From the NCBI RefSeq assembly GCF_001427665.1, contig NZ_LMHC01000023.1, forward strand, positions 47,012 through 111,011: 64,000 nt of DNA. Direction: 5' to 3'. The notes under the pieces are model-generated. The model did not search any database. It saw nothing but the letters and a program-made list of their open reading frames with translations, and was not told the origin of the DNA. This document shows positions 9,173-18,447 of this stretch, piece after piece (within the stretch, counting starts at the first letter, position 1; every line of letters begins with the position of its first letter). Position numbers and translations under genes: made by a program. This DNA is from Caulobacter sp. Root655 (GTDB lineage Bacteria > Pseudomonadota > Alphaproteobacteria > Caulobacterales > Caulobacteraceae).

Positions 9173-9195
9173 GCGAGGCGCACGGAGCGCCTCGC
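9173..9195. terminator. Stem-loop after the Rhs immunity gene
   Basis: A perfect 9-bp inverted repeat GCGAGGCGC / GCGCCTCGC with a 5-base loop lies 34 bases after the immunity stop codon. No T-run follows in either direction, so it may be a weak terminator or an mRNA 3' end stabiliser rather than a full intrinsic terminator. Confidence 0.4.
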
Positions 9196-9272
9196 GATAC
9201 GCCCGCGCGGTGAGGCGATCAGCGGCTCCCGTGAGTTCGATCACGGGCTTTGCGCGGTGGAGGTCCAGCTTG

Positions 9273-9431
9273 ATGGCCATTCAGGATTTGATCGCGACGA
9301 TCAACGCGGATCTTCCGACGGCTCCTGACAGAAGCCTGCGCCTGAACCGCCGCGCGGACTTCTGGTGCGCCGCGCCGCCCAGGAGCCCCCTGCCCGCTCT
9401 TGGCGTCAGATGTAGCGCCGCGGCGCGGTGA
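9273..9431 (+). pseudogene. Short ORF, possible truncated gene start
   Basis: 52-residue frame starting MAIQDLIATINADLP with a GGAGG ribosome site 9 bases upstream. The first 35 residues read like the start of an ordinary helical protein (NADLPTAPDRSLRLNRRAD), but the tail turns into low-complexity Pro/Ala/Arg sequence and runs 26 bases into the end of the convergent gene. It may be the remnant of an orphan immunity or accessory gene decayed at the cassette edge. No family recognised. Confidence 0.3.
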
Positions 9432-9918
9432 CCAGCTTGTCCGTGGTCACTGGCCCGGCGATCAGCGACAGCAGGAACGGGTCTGGCGCACGCCCCGTGT
9501 CGGTGACAGGGATGATCAACTGGATCGACCCGCCGGCATAGGAGCGTCGCGTCTGGCGCCCGCCACGATCCTGCTCGGCGCCCGACACCTTGGGCTGGAA
9601 CTTGGTGGCGCCCCAGCACGCCTGGACGGCGTGGTTTTTCGGCACGTCCATGAACCAGGCCAGGCCCTTGTCGCCCCAATCGTCGCAGACGGCCCACCTC
9701 TGGCTCACCGCCTTGACGAGATGCTTGCCCGAGGGCCCGGCGGAGAGGATCTCAGCCACCTCGCTGCCATAGAGCCAGAAGCGGCCCAGACGACCGTTCG
9801 CGCCACGGCCGGAGTCACTGAACCGCACCAGGCGGATCGGTCCGGCGATCTCCGTGAAGCGGAAGAACCGGCCTTCGAAGGAGTCGGCTTCCTGGACGCT
9901 GATATCGAACGGGCTCAT
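9406..9918 (-). CDS. Hypothetical partner of the small hydrolase (possible immunity or accessory)
   Basis: 170 residues, ATG 9918 with GGAGG eight bases upstream. No signal peptide or membrane span; rich in Trp and Gly with strand-like segments (FFRFTEIAGPIRLVRFSD, RFWLYGSEV). Family not recognised. It starts 31 bases after the stop of the alpha/beta hydrolase gene on the same strand, so the two are almost surely one transcript, and both lie next to T6SS genes. An effector/immunity relationship is possible. However, immunity proteins against lipase-type effectors are usually exported, and this one does not look exported, so a cytoplasmic accessory role is equally open. Confidence 0.6.
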   Translation of the reverse strand: MSPFDISVQEADSFEGRFFRFTEIAGPIRLVRFSDSGRGANGRLGRFWLYGSEVAEILSAGPSGKHLVKAVSQRWAVCDDWGDKGLAWFMDVPKNHAVQACWGATKFQPKVSGAEQDRGGRQTRRSYAGGSIQLIIPVTDTGRAPDPFLLSLIAGPVTTDKLVTAPRRYI

Positions 9919-9949
9919 CGGAATCCTCCACCAGGCAAGGGGCCTTGCT

Positions 9950-10570
9950 TCAACCCTTCAAGGTCACGTCGACGCCGTTCGCCTTGAGCTGCCCGGTCAT
10001 CCAGTCGGCGACCGCCAACGAGCAGGCCCGGTCGCCGACCACATCAGCCCAAGGCACGCCGCCGGCCGCGCCATGCGTGCCCGTGAACTTCTTTTCCTCG
10101 AGCACCCCGTGGCCATCGAGCCAGCGGCCGGTGTTGTAGAAATAGAACCGCGACTTGACCGGATTGCGGATCCAGAAGGCCAGGCTGCGGGCCGTCCGCG
10201 CATGGGCGACGAAATCGACATTGTCGGGGATGGTCTGTGACAGGCCCAATTCGCTGGTCTGCATGTCGACGGCGTCGAAGAGGAACATCGCCTTGACGCG
10301 CTTGCCCTGGGCCTTGAGCCGCTTGGCCGCGATGATCGCGGTGCAACCGCCGCGACTGTAGCCCACCAGCATCAGCGAACCAGACCCGCCTTGCGCCGCG
10401 CCCACCGCGCGGTCGGCGATCGTGGAAACTTCCTTGCCCGTCAGCGAGGGGCCCCGGAAATAGGTGCTTCCCACCACTTGCTTGTTGATCTGGCTGGGGA
10501 ACGAGTTCCCCATTTCCTTTGCGTAATCCTGGTCGCTGTCAGGTCCGGTTCCATCGATGATGACGATCAT
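9950..10570 (-). CDS. Small alpha/beta hydrolase, DUF2235/Tle1-like
   Basis: 206 residues. IIDGTG opens the sequence as in the DUF2235/Tle1 family ('..FDGTGN'). LVGYSRGG at about residues 68-75 is the GxSxG nucleophile elbow (Ser72). FLFDAVDM gives an acid (Asp99). GTHGAAGG with His166 matches the place of the family's H-x-x-x-G-G. The triad can therefore be completed. Tle1 enzymes are T6SS phospholipase effectors, but those are far longer and carry membrane-binding parts; this is a minimal catalytic core. The ATG at 10570 is preferred (GAGAGAG just upstream), because the frame before it reads as non-coding. Location between the Rhs cassette and the T6SS genes supports an effector role, which is inferred. 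Confidence 0.65.
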   Translation of the reverse strand: MIVIIDGTGPDSDQDYAKEMGNSFPSQINKQVVGSTYFRGPSLTGKEVSTIADRAVGAAQGGSGSLMLVGYSRGGCTAIIAAKRLKAQGKRVKAMFLFDAVDMQTSELGLSQTIPDNVDFVAHARTARSLAFWIRNPVKSRFYFYNTGRWLDGHGVLEEKKFTGTHGAAGGVPWADVVGDRACSLAVADWMTGQLKANGVDVTLKG

Positions 10571-10776
10571 ACTCTCTCTCGCTGGCCTGAATTGCGAGGG
10601 GAGCCTAGCGTCGGCGCACAGCTTACTCAATACAGCTTTGCCACCTTTTGTTGTAATCGTGAAAATGTGCTTGCAAGTCAATCGGATACGGAAGCCATAA
10701 GCAAGGTAACCAACTCCAGGCCACAGCAACGTCGCGCCTTTATATTATAGCTTAAGCTTGGGAACCTTTCTGAAAC

Positions 10777-12129
10777 TTACCCGTTTTGGGCAGCCCTTAG
10801 AGCATCCAGCCGGTCGCGCACTTTTCGGAAGGCCGCCAAAGCTTCACCATTGAGGCTTCGCCCACTGGTGGTCTGAAAGGTCATCGGGTCGACCTGCGCA
10901 CTATCGACAATCACCTCGTAGTGCAGGTGAGGCCCCGACGAGAGGCCGGTGTTGCCCGAAATGCCGATAGCCTGGCCTTGTCGCACCGAGGCGCCGACGA
11001 CGATGCCGGGCGTGTAGCCAGACAGGTGAGCGTAGGCCGTCTGCAGATCCGGCGAGTGCCTGATCCGGATGAAGTTTCCATGGCCGCCATGCGGGCCCAC
11101 GAAATCCACCACGCCGTCGCCAGACGCATAGACCGTCGTCCCCACGGGAACGGCGAAATCGGTGCCCTTATGGATCCGGGTGTAGCCGAGCACGGGATGC
11201 CGCCTGGGCCCGAAGCTGGACGTGATGCGCGCGCCCTCGACCGGCGTACGCATCAGCCCCCTGACAACGCTGGCGCCATTGCCGTCGAACCAGCTGGGCC
11301 GGGCGTCGCCGGGCGGCTGGAAGAGATAGAGCGCACGCGATTTGGTCTGGGTCTGCAATGACGCGTAGACAAGCCGTTCGGCGCCCACGATGTCGCCCTG
11401 GCCATCGACCTTTTGCTCGAACGCGGCCTCGAAGATGTCGCCCGGCCTGATTTCCCGCTGGAAATCGAAATCGAAGGCGAAGGCGCCGGCGAAATCATTC
11501 ACCAGCAAATCCACGACGCCCGCCGCCACGGCGGAGGAATAGAAGCTGTTGGCGTCCATTTCCCCGCGCACCACCTTGATCCGGACGTTCAGATCCGAGG
11601 CCAGGGACTTGGCGACGAGGCGACCGCTGGCGTCGGGCTGGATAAGCAACCCCGAACCGTCCGCGCGGCGGAGCTCCACCGTTTCGACGGAACCGGCCTG
11701 GCCGGTTGGAAAACTCAACGAGACCCTCAGTTCGCCGGGCGCGCCCGCCAAACTCTCGTTGGCCAGCAAGCCAAGTCGCAGCGCTCGGTCAGAAGGAACG
11801 CCCTCGGCCATCAGGGCGGCGGCCAGATCCTGAACGCGACCGATCACCAGCGCACGCCGAAACCCGCCATACGGCGTGGCGGTGGGGGCGGTTGCGGCGG
11901 CGGGCGGGGATTGCACGGGCGCGGCGGGGCGATGCCAGAGGCTCCAGCCCACCACGGACAACAGGGCCAACGACGCCCCGCCGGAGATCACCCACAGCAC
12001 AGGCCTCCTTATGCTCAAGCTTGTTCGAGACAATCTCGCCCCGCCCGTATTCACGGCTTCGGACGAGACAGATTTCCGCCGCCAGCTACGAGGATCGAAA
12101 GATGGTTCGTCTTCCCGTGCGCCGCGCAT
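10777..12129 (-). CDS. Membrane-anchored M23 peptidoglycan endopeptidase
   Basis: 450 residues. A basic cytoplasmic tail is followed by one transmembrane helix (PVLWVISGGASLALLSVVGW, about 43-62), then a MepM-like periplasmic region and a C-terminal M23 LytM domain. Zn ligands are visible in HKGTDF and in PHLHYE near the C-terminus, with 'YAHLSGY' between. The catalytic pattern is complete, so it should cut peptide cross-links in the cell wall. ATG 12129 has GAGAG upstream. It is divergent from tssK across 138 bases, so it probably shares the T6SS regulatory region. It could open peptidoglycan for T6SS assembly (a job done by TagX in Acinetobacter), be ordinary cell-wall housekeeping, or less likely be an effector. 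Confidence 0.88.
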   Translation of the reverse strand: MRGAREDEPSFDPRSWRRKSVSSEAVNTGGARLSRTSLSIRRPVLWVISGGASLALLSVVGWSLWHRPAAPVQSPPAAATAPTATPYGGFRRALVIGRVQDLAAALMAEGVPSDRALRLGLLANESLAGAPGELRVSLSFPTGQAGSVETVELRRADGSGLLIQPDASGRLVAKSLASDLNVRIKVVRGEMDANSFYSSAVAAGVVDLLVNDFAGAFAFDFDFQREIRPGDIFEAAFEQKVDGQGDIVGAERLVYASLQTQTKSRALYLFQPPGDARPSWFDGNGASVVRGLMRTPVEGARITSSFGPRRHPVLGYTRIHKGTDFAVPVGTTVYASGDGVVDFVGPHGGHGNFIRIRHSPDLQTAYAHLSGYTPGIVVGASVRQGQAIGISGNTGLSSGPHLHYEVIVDSAQVDPMTFQTTSGRSLNGEALAAFRKVRDRLDALRAAQNG

Positions 12130-12267
12130 CCATCTCTCGTTGCTTGCGTTTCCACAAGCATAACCGCACGGCGCGCGAGAGCCAGGGCTGGAGATGGCAA
12201 ATGCGACTTCCGCCGCCCCAGCGACTAGTGTTTAAGTGGTATTTCTAGAGTCCGTCGAGGGAAGCGT

Positions 12268-13611
12268 ATGCAGAGCGACAGCCGCGTCGCATGGCGCGAG
12301 GGCCTATTCCTTCGACAGCAGCATTTTCAGCAGCAGGATCGGTATTTGGAGGCTTTGGTCGCGACGCGCGCCAACAGCCTGCGTCCCTATCCGTGGGGCG
12401 TATCGCAGCTGAAGATCAACGCCGACCTCGCGGCCTTGGGCAAGTTCGCGATCGAATCGATGAATGGCGTGCTGCCCGACGGCTTGCCGTTTTCGATACC
12501 CGGCGACCTGCCGCCGCCGCCGCCGCTCGACATACCGGCCGACGCGCGCGACGTGGTCGTGTACCTGACCCTCCCCGCCCGCCAGAGTGGCGCGGTCGAG
12601 TTCAAGAGCCGGAGCGAACGCGGCGGCGAGACCGTGCGCTATGTCGTGGACGAAGAGGACGTCGCCGACTCGTTTTCCGACGAACGCGGCCAGGAGCCCA
12701 TCGAGGTGGCCAGGCCGAACCTGGCGTTCGGCGTCACACAGGACCAGACCTACGGGCGCGTGCTGCTGGGGTTGGCGCGGGTACGCGAAGTCCACAACGG
12801 CGCCGTCGTCTTCGACGAACGCTACATCCCGCCAACCCTGGACATCCGGGCCAGCCCCCGGCTGTCAGGCTTCCTGAGCGATATCATCGGCCGGGCCTCG
12901 CAACGCGTCGACGAACTGGCCCTGCGCGCCGTCGAGGCGACGGATGGCGGGGCCGAGACCTTCGCCAGCTTCCTGCTGTTGCAAGCGCTCAATCGGTGGA
13001 ACAGCCAACTTCGCCACCTGGCGGCCCTGCCAGCCGTTCATCCCGAGCGGCTGTATGAAGCCTTCCTGGGCATGGCCGGCGAACTGGCGACCCTGACGCG
13101 TCCCGATCGACGCCCCCCGCCCTTCCCGGACTATGTCCACGAGCAATTGCAGCTGACGTTCGAGCCCGTGTTCGAGGTGCTGCAGACCGCCCTCTCGGCC
13201 GTGTTCGACCGCTCGGCCATCCAACTGCCCCTGCAGATCGCCGGGCCCGGCGCCTACACCTCGCGGATCACCGATCACAACCTCTACAAGACCGGTTACT
13301 TCTACCTGGCCGTCAACGCCCGCGCGTCGCTCGACGACATTCGCGGCCGGTTCCCCGCGGTCGCCAAGATCGGCGCGGTGCAGAAGATGCGCGAAATCGT
13401 CGATTCCGCCCTGCCCGGCGTACCGCTGCGGCACACGCCGACCCCGCCGCCGCAGCTGCGTGTGATCCCCGGATACATCTATTTCGAACTCGACCGCTCG
13501 GCGCCCGATTGGCGTGACTTCGCCAACGCCGCGGCGCTGGGCCTTCACGTCGCCGGCGAGTGGCCCGACCTCAAGCTTGAGCTCTGGTGCGTCAAGGGAA
13601 CCGGGCGATGA
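12268..13611 (+). CDS. tssK: T6SS baseplate protein TssK
   Basis: 447 residues, the usual length. It begins with the TssK signature VAWREGLFLRQQHFQQQDRYLE and has the C-terminal 'YKTGYFYLAVNA' and 'IPGYIYFELDR' segments of the receptor-binding-like end. TssK trimers join the baseplate wedges (TssEFG) to the TssLM membrane complex. The start is preceded by GAGGGAA. First gene of the tssK-tssL-tssM-tagF-pppA unit; its stop overlaps the tssL start (ATGA). Confidence 0.96.
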   Translation: MQSDSRVAWREGLFLRQQHFQQQDRYLEALVATRANSLRPYPWGVSQLKINADLAALGKFAIESMNGVLPDGLPFSIPGDLPPPPPLDIPADARDVVVYLTLPARQSGAVEFKSRSERGGETVRYVVDEEDVADSFSDERGQEPIEVARPNLAFGVTQDQTYGRVLLGLARVREVHNGAVVFDERYIPPTLDIRASPRLSGFLSDIIGRASQRVDELALRAVEATDGGAETFASFLLLQALNRWNSQLRHLAALPAVHPERLYEAFLGMAGELATLTRPDRRPPPFPDYVHEQLQLTFEPVFEVLQTALSAVFDRSAIQLPLQIAGPGAYTSRITDHNLYKTGYFYLAVNARASLDDIRGRFPAVAKIGAVQKMREIVDSALPGVPLRHTPTPPPQLRVIPGYIYFELDRSAPDWRDFANAAALGLHVAGEWPDLKLELWCVKGTGR

Positions 13612-14993
13612 CCGACGACGGCGACGAGAAAAACCCGAACAAGACGGTTTTTCGACCGTCACCGTTGCAAAATCTGCGTCAATCGAGCCAGCCGTCGGCC
13701 GCGCCGGCCTTCACGCCCGACGACGTGGCGGCGTTCGCGTCTTCGCCCTTCAAGTCAACACGGGCGCCCCGCCGCGCGACCGGCCTCGACGATGATATCC
13801 CGCTTCCGCCAGCGGCCGCGCGATCGCGAAACCCGATGATGATGGCGGCCGCGCCCATCCTGTCGTTGATCGTCGCCGTCCGCTCCGGCCGCGTTCACCT
13901 CGCCCTGCCCGAGCTGCACCAGGAGGCGTCGGCTTCGGTCGCGACGTTCGACCAGGCCCTCGTGACCGCCGGCTATGACACCGAAACCCGACAGCGGGCG
14001 CGTTACGCGATTTGCGCCACGATCGACGACATCGCCCAAAACCTTCCCGGACAGGACGCCGATGGCGCGGAATGGGCGCGCCGCAGCCTCGTCGTCCAGG
14101 TCTTCAACGAGAACATCGGCGGCGACCGTTTCTGGCGCCTGCTCGACGACATGCTGGCCAAGCCGGCGGAATTCGCCAACCTGATCGAACTCTACCACGC
14201 GTGCCTCGCCGCCGGCTTCGAGGGCCGCTATCGCGTCGCGCCCGACGGAAAGCGCCGCCTGCACGAGATCATGGCCAGCGTCTATGCGGCGCTGAGTCAT
14301 ACGCGCGGCCTGTCCCAGACCGAGCTGTCGCCCCGTTGGCGGGGTCAGCCGACACCGGCCGCGCGGGTCAGCTTCTGGGCGACCCTGGCGCTGGCCGGCG
14401 CCATCGCCCTGGGCGTCCTGCTGGCCCTGTTCATTCTTCTGCGCGTGGTGCTGATCCAGACGGGGCAGCCGTCCCTGGCCGCCCTGAAGGCCATCAATCC
14501 GGACCAGCCTCTGCGGATGTCGCGCGTCGCGCCCGCGCCGCCGGTTCTGACCAGCACTCAACTCCAGCGCCTCCAGGGTTTCCTCGCGCCCGAGATCGCC
14601 CAGCACCTGGTGGCGGTCGAGCAGGACGCCCAGTCCATCCGCGTGCGCACCACGGTCGGGCAGTTGTTCCGGTCCGGATCGGACAAGCTGGAACCTGGTC
14701 GCGAGGCGCTGTTCGCCCGGATCGGCGCGGCCATCGAGGCCGAGCGCGGCTCGGTTCGGGTGGAAGGCCATGCCGACACCGATCGTCTGGCCAGCATCAC
14801 GTTCCCGGACAATTTCGCGCTCTCCAAGGCGCGCGCCGACGCGGCCGCCAGGATCCTGCGCGGCAAACTCACTGACCCCGCTCGCGTCAGCACCGAGGGC
14901 TTCGGCGACAGTCAGCCGATCGCACCCAATTCCTCCGCGAACGGCAAGGCGCTGAACCGCCGGGTCGAAATCGTCATTCCGCGCGCCGAATAG
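13608..14993 (+). CDS. tssL: T6SS inner-membrane protein TssL with OmpA peptidoglycan-binding domain
   Basis: 461 residues. The N-terminal part is a DotU/IcmH cytoplasmic domain (about 75-240: 'ARYAICATIDDIAQN', 'LVVQVFNENIGGDRFW'). One transmembrane helix follows (about 252-280, ATLALAGAIALGVLLALFIL). The C-terminal OmpA/MotB-like domain has 'VEGHADTDR', 'FALSKARADAAARIL' and 'NGKALNRRVEIVI', keeping the Asp and Arg that grip peptidoglycan. It anchors the secretion apparatus to the cell wall without a separate TagL. The ATG at 13608 overlaps the tssK stop. An earlier in-frame start (13587) lies inside tssK and is not favoured. Confidence 0.95.
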   Translation: MTDDGDEKNPNKTVFRPSPLQNLRQSSQPSAAPAFTPDDVAAFASSPFKSTRAPRRATGLDDDIPLPPAAARSRNPMMMAAAPILSLIVAVRSGRVHLALPELHQEASASVATFDQALVTAGYDTETRQRARYAICATIDDIAQNLPGQDADGAEWARRSLVVQVFNENIGGDRFWRLLDDMLAKPAEFANLIELYHACLAAGFEGRYRVAPDGKRRLHEIMASVYAALSHTRGLSQTELSPRWRGQPTPAARVSFWATLALAGAIALGVLLALFILLRVVLIQTGQPSLAALKAINPDQPLRMSRVAPAPPVLTSTQLQRLQGFLAPEIAQHLVAVEQDAQSIRVRTTVGQLFRSGSDKLEPGREALFARIGAAIEAERGSVRVEGHADTDRLASITFPDNFALSKARADAAARILRGKLTDPARVSTEGFGDSQPIAPNSSANGKALNRRVEIVIPRAE

Positions 14994-15000
14994 GGCCACG

Positions 15001-18000
15001 ATGAAGCGTTTCTTCCTGAATTGGTGGTTGCTCACCAGCCTGGCGGCGATCCTGGTCGTGGTGCTGCTGGTGCTGGTCCTTCCCCTGGTCGCGCCGTTCC
15101 TGAGGCCCTGGTGGGTCAAGGCCTTGCTGGTCGTCCTGGTCGCGACGGCGTGGGGCGCCTTCGCCACGCTCCGGGTGCTGAAGGCCCGCCGGGCCGCCGC
15201 CGAGATCGCCAAGCAGTTGGCCGTGGTCTCGCCCGGCGACGTCGAGGCCGAGGCCCTGGCCAACCGCATGCGCGCGGCCTTGGCCAAGCTGAAGACCGCG
15301 GTCGGCGACAAACGCGACTATCTCTACGCCCGCCCATGGTACGTCATCATCGGCCCTCCCGGGGCCGGCAAGACCACCGCCCTGCTGAAGTCCGGCGTGC
15401 AGTTTCCGTTCGCCGACGCCGCGTTGAAGGGCGTCGGCGGCACCCGGAACCTCGACTTCTGGTTCGCCGACGACGCCGTCCTGGTCGACACGGCCGGGCG
15501 CTACACCACCCAGACCTCGGACTCGGCCGTCGACCAGAAGGGCTGGGACAGCTTCCTCAAGCTGCTTCGTCGCACCCGCCCGCTGCAACCGATCAATGGG
15601 GTCATGGTCGCCATCGGCCTGGACGAAGTCCTCAATTCGGATCGCGCTGGCCTGGACGAGCACGCCGCGGCCGTACGGCGGCGCCTCCTGGAACTCCGTC
15701 GCTCGCTCGAGGTCTCGGCGCCGGTCTATGTGCTGTTCACCAAGGCCGACCTGCTGGCGGGTTTCAGCGAGTTCTTCGACGACCTCGACGTCGAGGGGCG
15801 ACGCGCCATCCTGGGGGCCACCCTGCCCCTGGAACCGGCGACAGGCCTGGAAGGCGTGCTCGCCGAATTCGACGCCGTGGTCCAGGCCTTGGCCGACCGC
15901 GTCGCCAAGCGCCTGCAGGAAGAAACCGACCCGCGTCGCCGCAGCCTGATCCTGGCCTTCCCCTCCCAGGTCGCGTCGCTGCGCGCCCGGCTCAGCCGCT
16001 TCCTGGACGGCGCCCTGCTGGCGGAGCAGGACACGCCGCCGATGCTGCGCGGTTTCTACTTCACCAGCGGCGTGCAGGACGGCGCGCCACTGGACCGGAT
16101 CCTGGGTGAGGTCGCCGCTGTCTACGACGCGCCGAGCGCCCGGCCCACCGGACCGCTGGGCCAAGGCGGCCGAGCCTATTTCCTCAACCGGTTGCTCAAG
16201 GAGGTGATCTTCGCCGAGGCCGGCCTGGTCCAGAGCGACGCCAACGCCCGCGCGCGACGTCGCACGGCGCTGATCGCCGGCGTCGCGGGCGTAGCGGTGG
16301 TGTCCCTGCTGATCGCCACGCTGTGGGCTGTCAGCTTCGCCAAGAACCGGACGCTTCAGGATCAGCTGCTCAACGGCGCCCAGAACGTCAACGCCGAGGT
16401 TCGCAACACCGGGGTCGACCTGGTCGAGGTGCGCGAAGGCGATCCCGATCTGGAACAGGCGCTCTCGCTGATCCGCGCGTTGCGTGACCTGCCGCGGGGT
16501 CATGCCGACCAGGCCAAGGGCGGCGCCCCGCTGATGATGCGTTTCGGCCTCTTCCAGGGCGGCCACGCCAAGGCCGCGGACCAGGCCTACCGGGAATCCC
16601 TGCAACGCATCCTGCTGCCGCGCATCCTGCTGCGCCTCGAGCGCTACATGCAGGACCACGCCCAGGAGCCGCTCAAGGTCTATGAGCCCTTGAAGGTCTA
16701 TCTGATGTTGGGCGGCCAGGGACCGCTGGACCCGAAGACCGTCAAGGCGTGGGTGACGGATGACTGGGCCGAGAACGCCTTGCCAGGCGCCGACCGCGCC
16801 GAGGTCCGCGAGGAACTGGGCAAGCACCTGGACGCCCTGCTCGCGGACCCGCAATTGGGCCGGGTGTGGCCGGAACGCAAGGCGCCGCTGGATGGCGCGT
16901 TGATCGAGTCGACGCGCGCGGCGGTGCAAACCCTGTCGCTCGCCGATCGGGCCTACGCCATCCTGCGCCAGAAGGCGGCGGCCTCCGACCAGGCCGACTG
17001 GCGCGCCGACAGCGTGCTGGCGAGCGGGGATCGCCAGGCCTTCCTGAACGGCGACGCGGTTCTGGACTTGAACGTTCCGTACTTCTTCACGCGCGCGGGC
17101 TTCGAGCGGGCCTATCAGCCGGGACTTCAGACCGTGGCGTCGGATCTCGAAAAGGATCTGTGGGTCATGGGCCAGGATGCCGACAAGGCCGCCATCCGGG
17201 GCCAGATTTCGCAGGTCAAGCCGGGCGTCGCGGCGCTCTACGCCAAGGAATATATCGCGGCCTGGGATGGCGTGGTGCAGGGCCTGAAACCGGCCGACTA
17301 CTTCACCAGTCCCGCCGCGCTCGGCGCCTTCACCCGCACCCCGTCGCCGTTGAAGGTTCTGCTGCTGGAGGTGCGCAAGAACACCACCTTCGGCAAGGCC
17401 CCGACGGTCAACATGTCCAGCAAGCTGAAGACCGCCACGCGGGTCCTCGGAGCGGCGGTCCTGGACTCGGGCGGCGTCGATGCGGGTCGAACGATTTCCA
17501 ACTACTTCCACCCGCTGTCGGACTATGTCGGCGACGGCAAGGGCGCGGCGCCCGTCGACGAATTCCTCGCGGCCGTGAAGCAGGCGGCCTCGGCCAACAT
17601 GGCGGCGGGCGTCGCCGGCGGCGGCCTGGGCGGCGTCGCCGTCCAAGGCCAGTTGGCCACCGCCCTGGGCCAGGTCGCGACGGCGGGGGTCGTCGCCCCA
17701 CCCCAGCTGCAAGGGTTCGTCACGGAGGCGACCCGGAGCGGAAAGGGCGCCGTGGTGTCCTCCGCCCAGAACGCCATTGGCCAGGAGTACGCCTCCAGTC
17801 TGGCCGGTGCGTGCCACGGCGTCAGCGACAATCGCTATCCGCTCTACGGCGCCGCGCAGAACGACGCGACCGCCTCGGACATGATGCGGGTCTTCGGCCT
17901 GAACGGGCAGTTCGACAACATGGTCCGCGACCGCCTGCAGCCCTTGCTGCTGACCTCCGGTCCGGTCTGGCGCTGGCGGACGGACGACCCGGTGGCGGCC

Positions 18001-18447
18001 ACGCTGGATCCGGCCAGCGCCGAGCAATTCCAGAAAGCCGCCCAGATCCGCGACTTGCTCACCTCCGGCCTGCCGATCAAGGTCGAGGCGACGGGCTTTG
18101 GCGGCTCGGTCACCGCCGCCGAGTTTTCAGCCGGCGGCGCGACCTATCGCTTCGAGCCCAACAGCGTCAGCGCCAAGCCGGTGATGTGGGCGATCTCCGG
18201 CCTCCCCGAGGCCCACCTCATCCTCTATGCCGGCCCCAAGGAGGTGCGGCGCTACGAGGGACAAGGCGTCTGGGCGCTGTTCCGCCTGATGGACGCCGCG
18301 CAGAAGGAAAACGCCGGTCCCAGCGCCGTCAAGGCCACCTTCGGCCAAGGCGCCCAGTCCTTCACCCTCAAGGTCACCCTGCCCTCCGACAAGAATCCGT
18401 TCGGTCGCGGGGGCCTATGGTCGTTCCGATGCCCGGCCAAGCTTTAA
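15001..18447 (+). CDS. tssM: T6SS membrane-complex protein TssM (IcmF)
   Basis: 1148 residues. Two N-terminal membrane helices (about 10-32 and 40-58) lead to a cytoplasmic NTPase-like domain with an intact Walker A GPPGAGKTT (about 118-126). A third membrane helix (about 422-447) leads to the long periplasmic region with the IcmF-related and C-terminal TssM domains. TssM is the central pillar of the trans-envelope channel and normally contacts TssJ at its periplasmic end; no tssJ is seen here. It starts 7 bases after tssL. Its 3' end overlaps tagF. Confidence 0.97.
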   Translation: MKRFFLNWWLLTSLAAILVVVLLVLVLPLVAPFLRPWWVKALLVVLVATAWGAFATLRVLKARRAAAEIAKQLAVVSPGDVEAEALANRMRAALAKLKTAVGDKRDYLYARPWYVIIGPPGAGKTTALLKSGVQFPFADAALKGVGGTRNLDFWFADDAVLVDTAGRYTTQTSDSAVDQKGWDSFLKLLRRTRPLQPINGVMVAIGLDEVLNSDRAGLDEHAAAVRRRLLELRRSLEVSAPVYVLFTKADLLAGFSEFFDDLDVEGRRAILGATLPLEPATGLEGVLAEFDAVVQALADRVAKRLQEETDPRRRSLILAFPSQVASLRARLSRFLDGALLAEQDTPPMLRGFYFTSGVQDGAPLDRILGEVAAVYDAPSARPTGPLGQGGRAYFLNRLLKEVIFAEAGLVQSDANARARRRTALIAGVAGVAVVSLLIATLWAVSFAKNRTLQDQLLNGAQNVNAEVRNTGVDLVEVREGDPDLEQALSLIRALRDLPRGHADQAKGGAPLMMRFGLFQGGHAKAADQAYRESLQRILLPRILLRLERYMQDHAQEPLKVYEPLKVYLMLGGQGPLDPKTVKAWVTDDWAENALPGADRAEVREELGKHLDALLADPQLGRVWPERKAPLDGALIESTRAAVQTLSLADRAYAILRQKAAASDQADWRADSVLASGDRQAFLNGDAVLDLNVPYFFTRAGFERAYQPGLQTVASDLEKDLWVMGQDADKAAIRGQISQVKPGVAALYAKEYIAAWDGVVQGLKPADYFTSPAALGAFTRTPSPLKVLLLEVRKNTTFGKAPTVNMSSKLKTATRVLGAAVLDSGGVDAGRTISNYFHPLSDYVGDGKGAAPVDEFLAAVKQAASANMAAGVAGGGLGGVAVQGQLATALGQVATAGVVAPPQLQGFVTEATRSGKGAVVSSAQNAIGQEYASSLAGACHGVSDNRYPLYGAAQNDATASDMMRVFGLNGQFDNMVRDRLQPLLLTSGPVWRWRTDDPVAATLDPASAEQFQKAAQIRDLLTSGLPIKVEATGFGGSVTAAEFSAGGATYRFEPNSVSAKPVMWAISGLPEAHLILYAGPKEVRRYEGQGVWALFRLMDAAQKENAGPSAVKATFGQGAQSFTLKVTLPSDKNPFGRGGLWSFRCPAKL

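Noticed and set aside
10744..10749. TATAAT on the minus strand upstream of the small hydrolase gene
   Set aside because: No matching -35 element at the right distance; too common in a short AT-rich patch to call a promoter.
14974..18027. 1017-residue open frame antisense to tssM
   Set aside because: Shadow frame; tssM on the other strand has all family landmarks.
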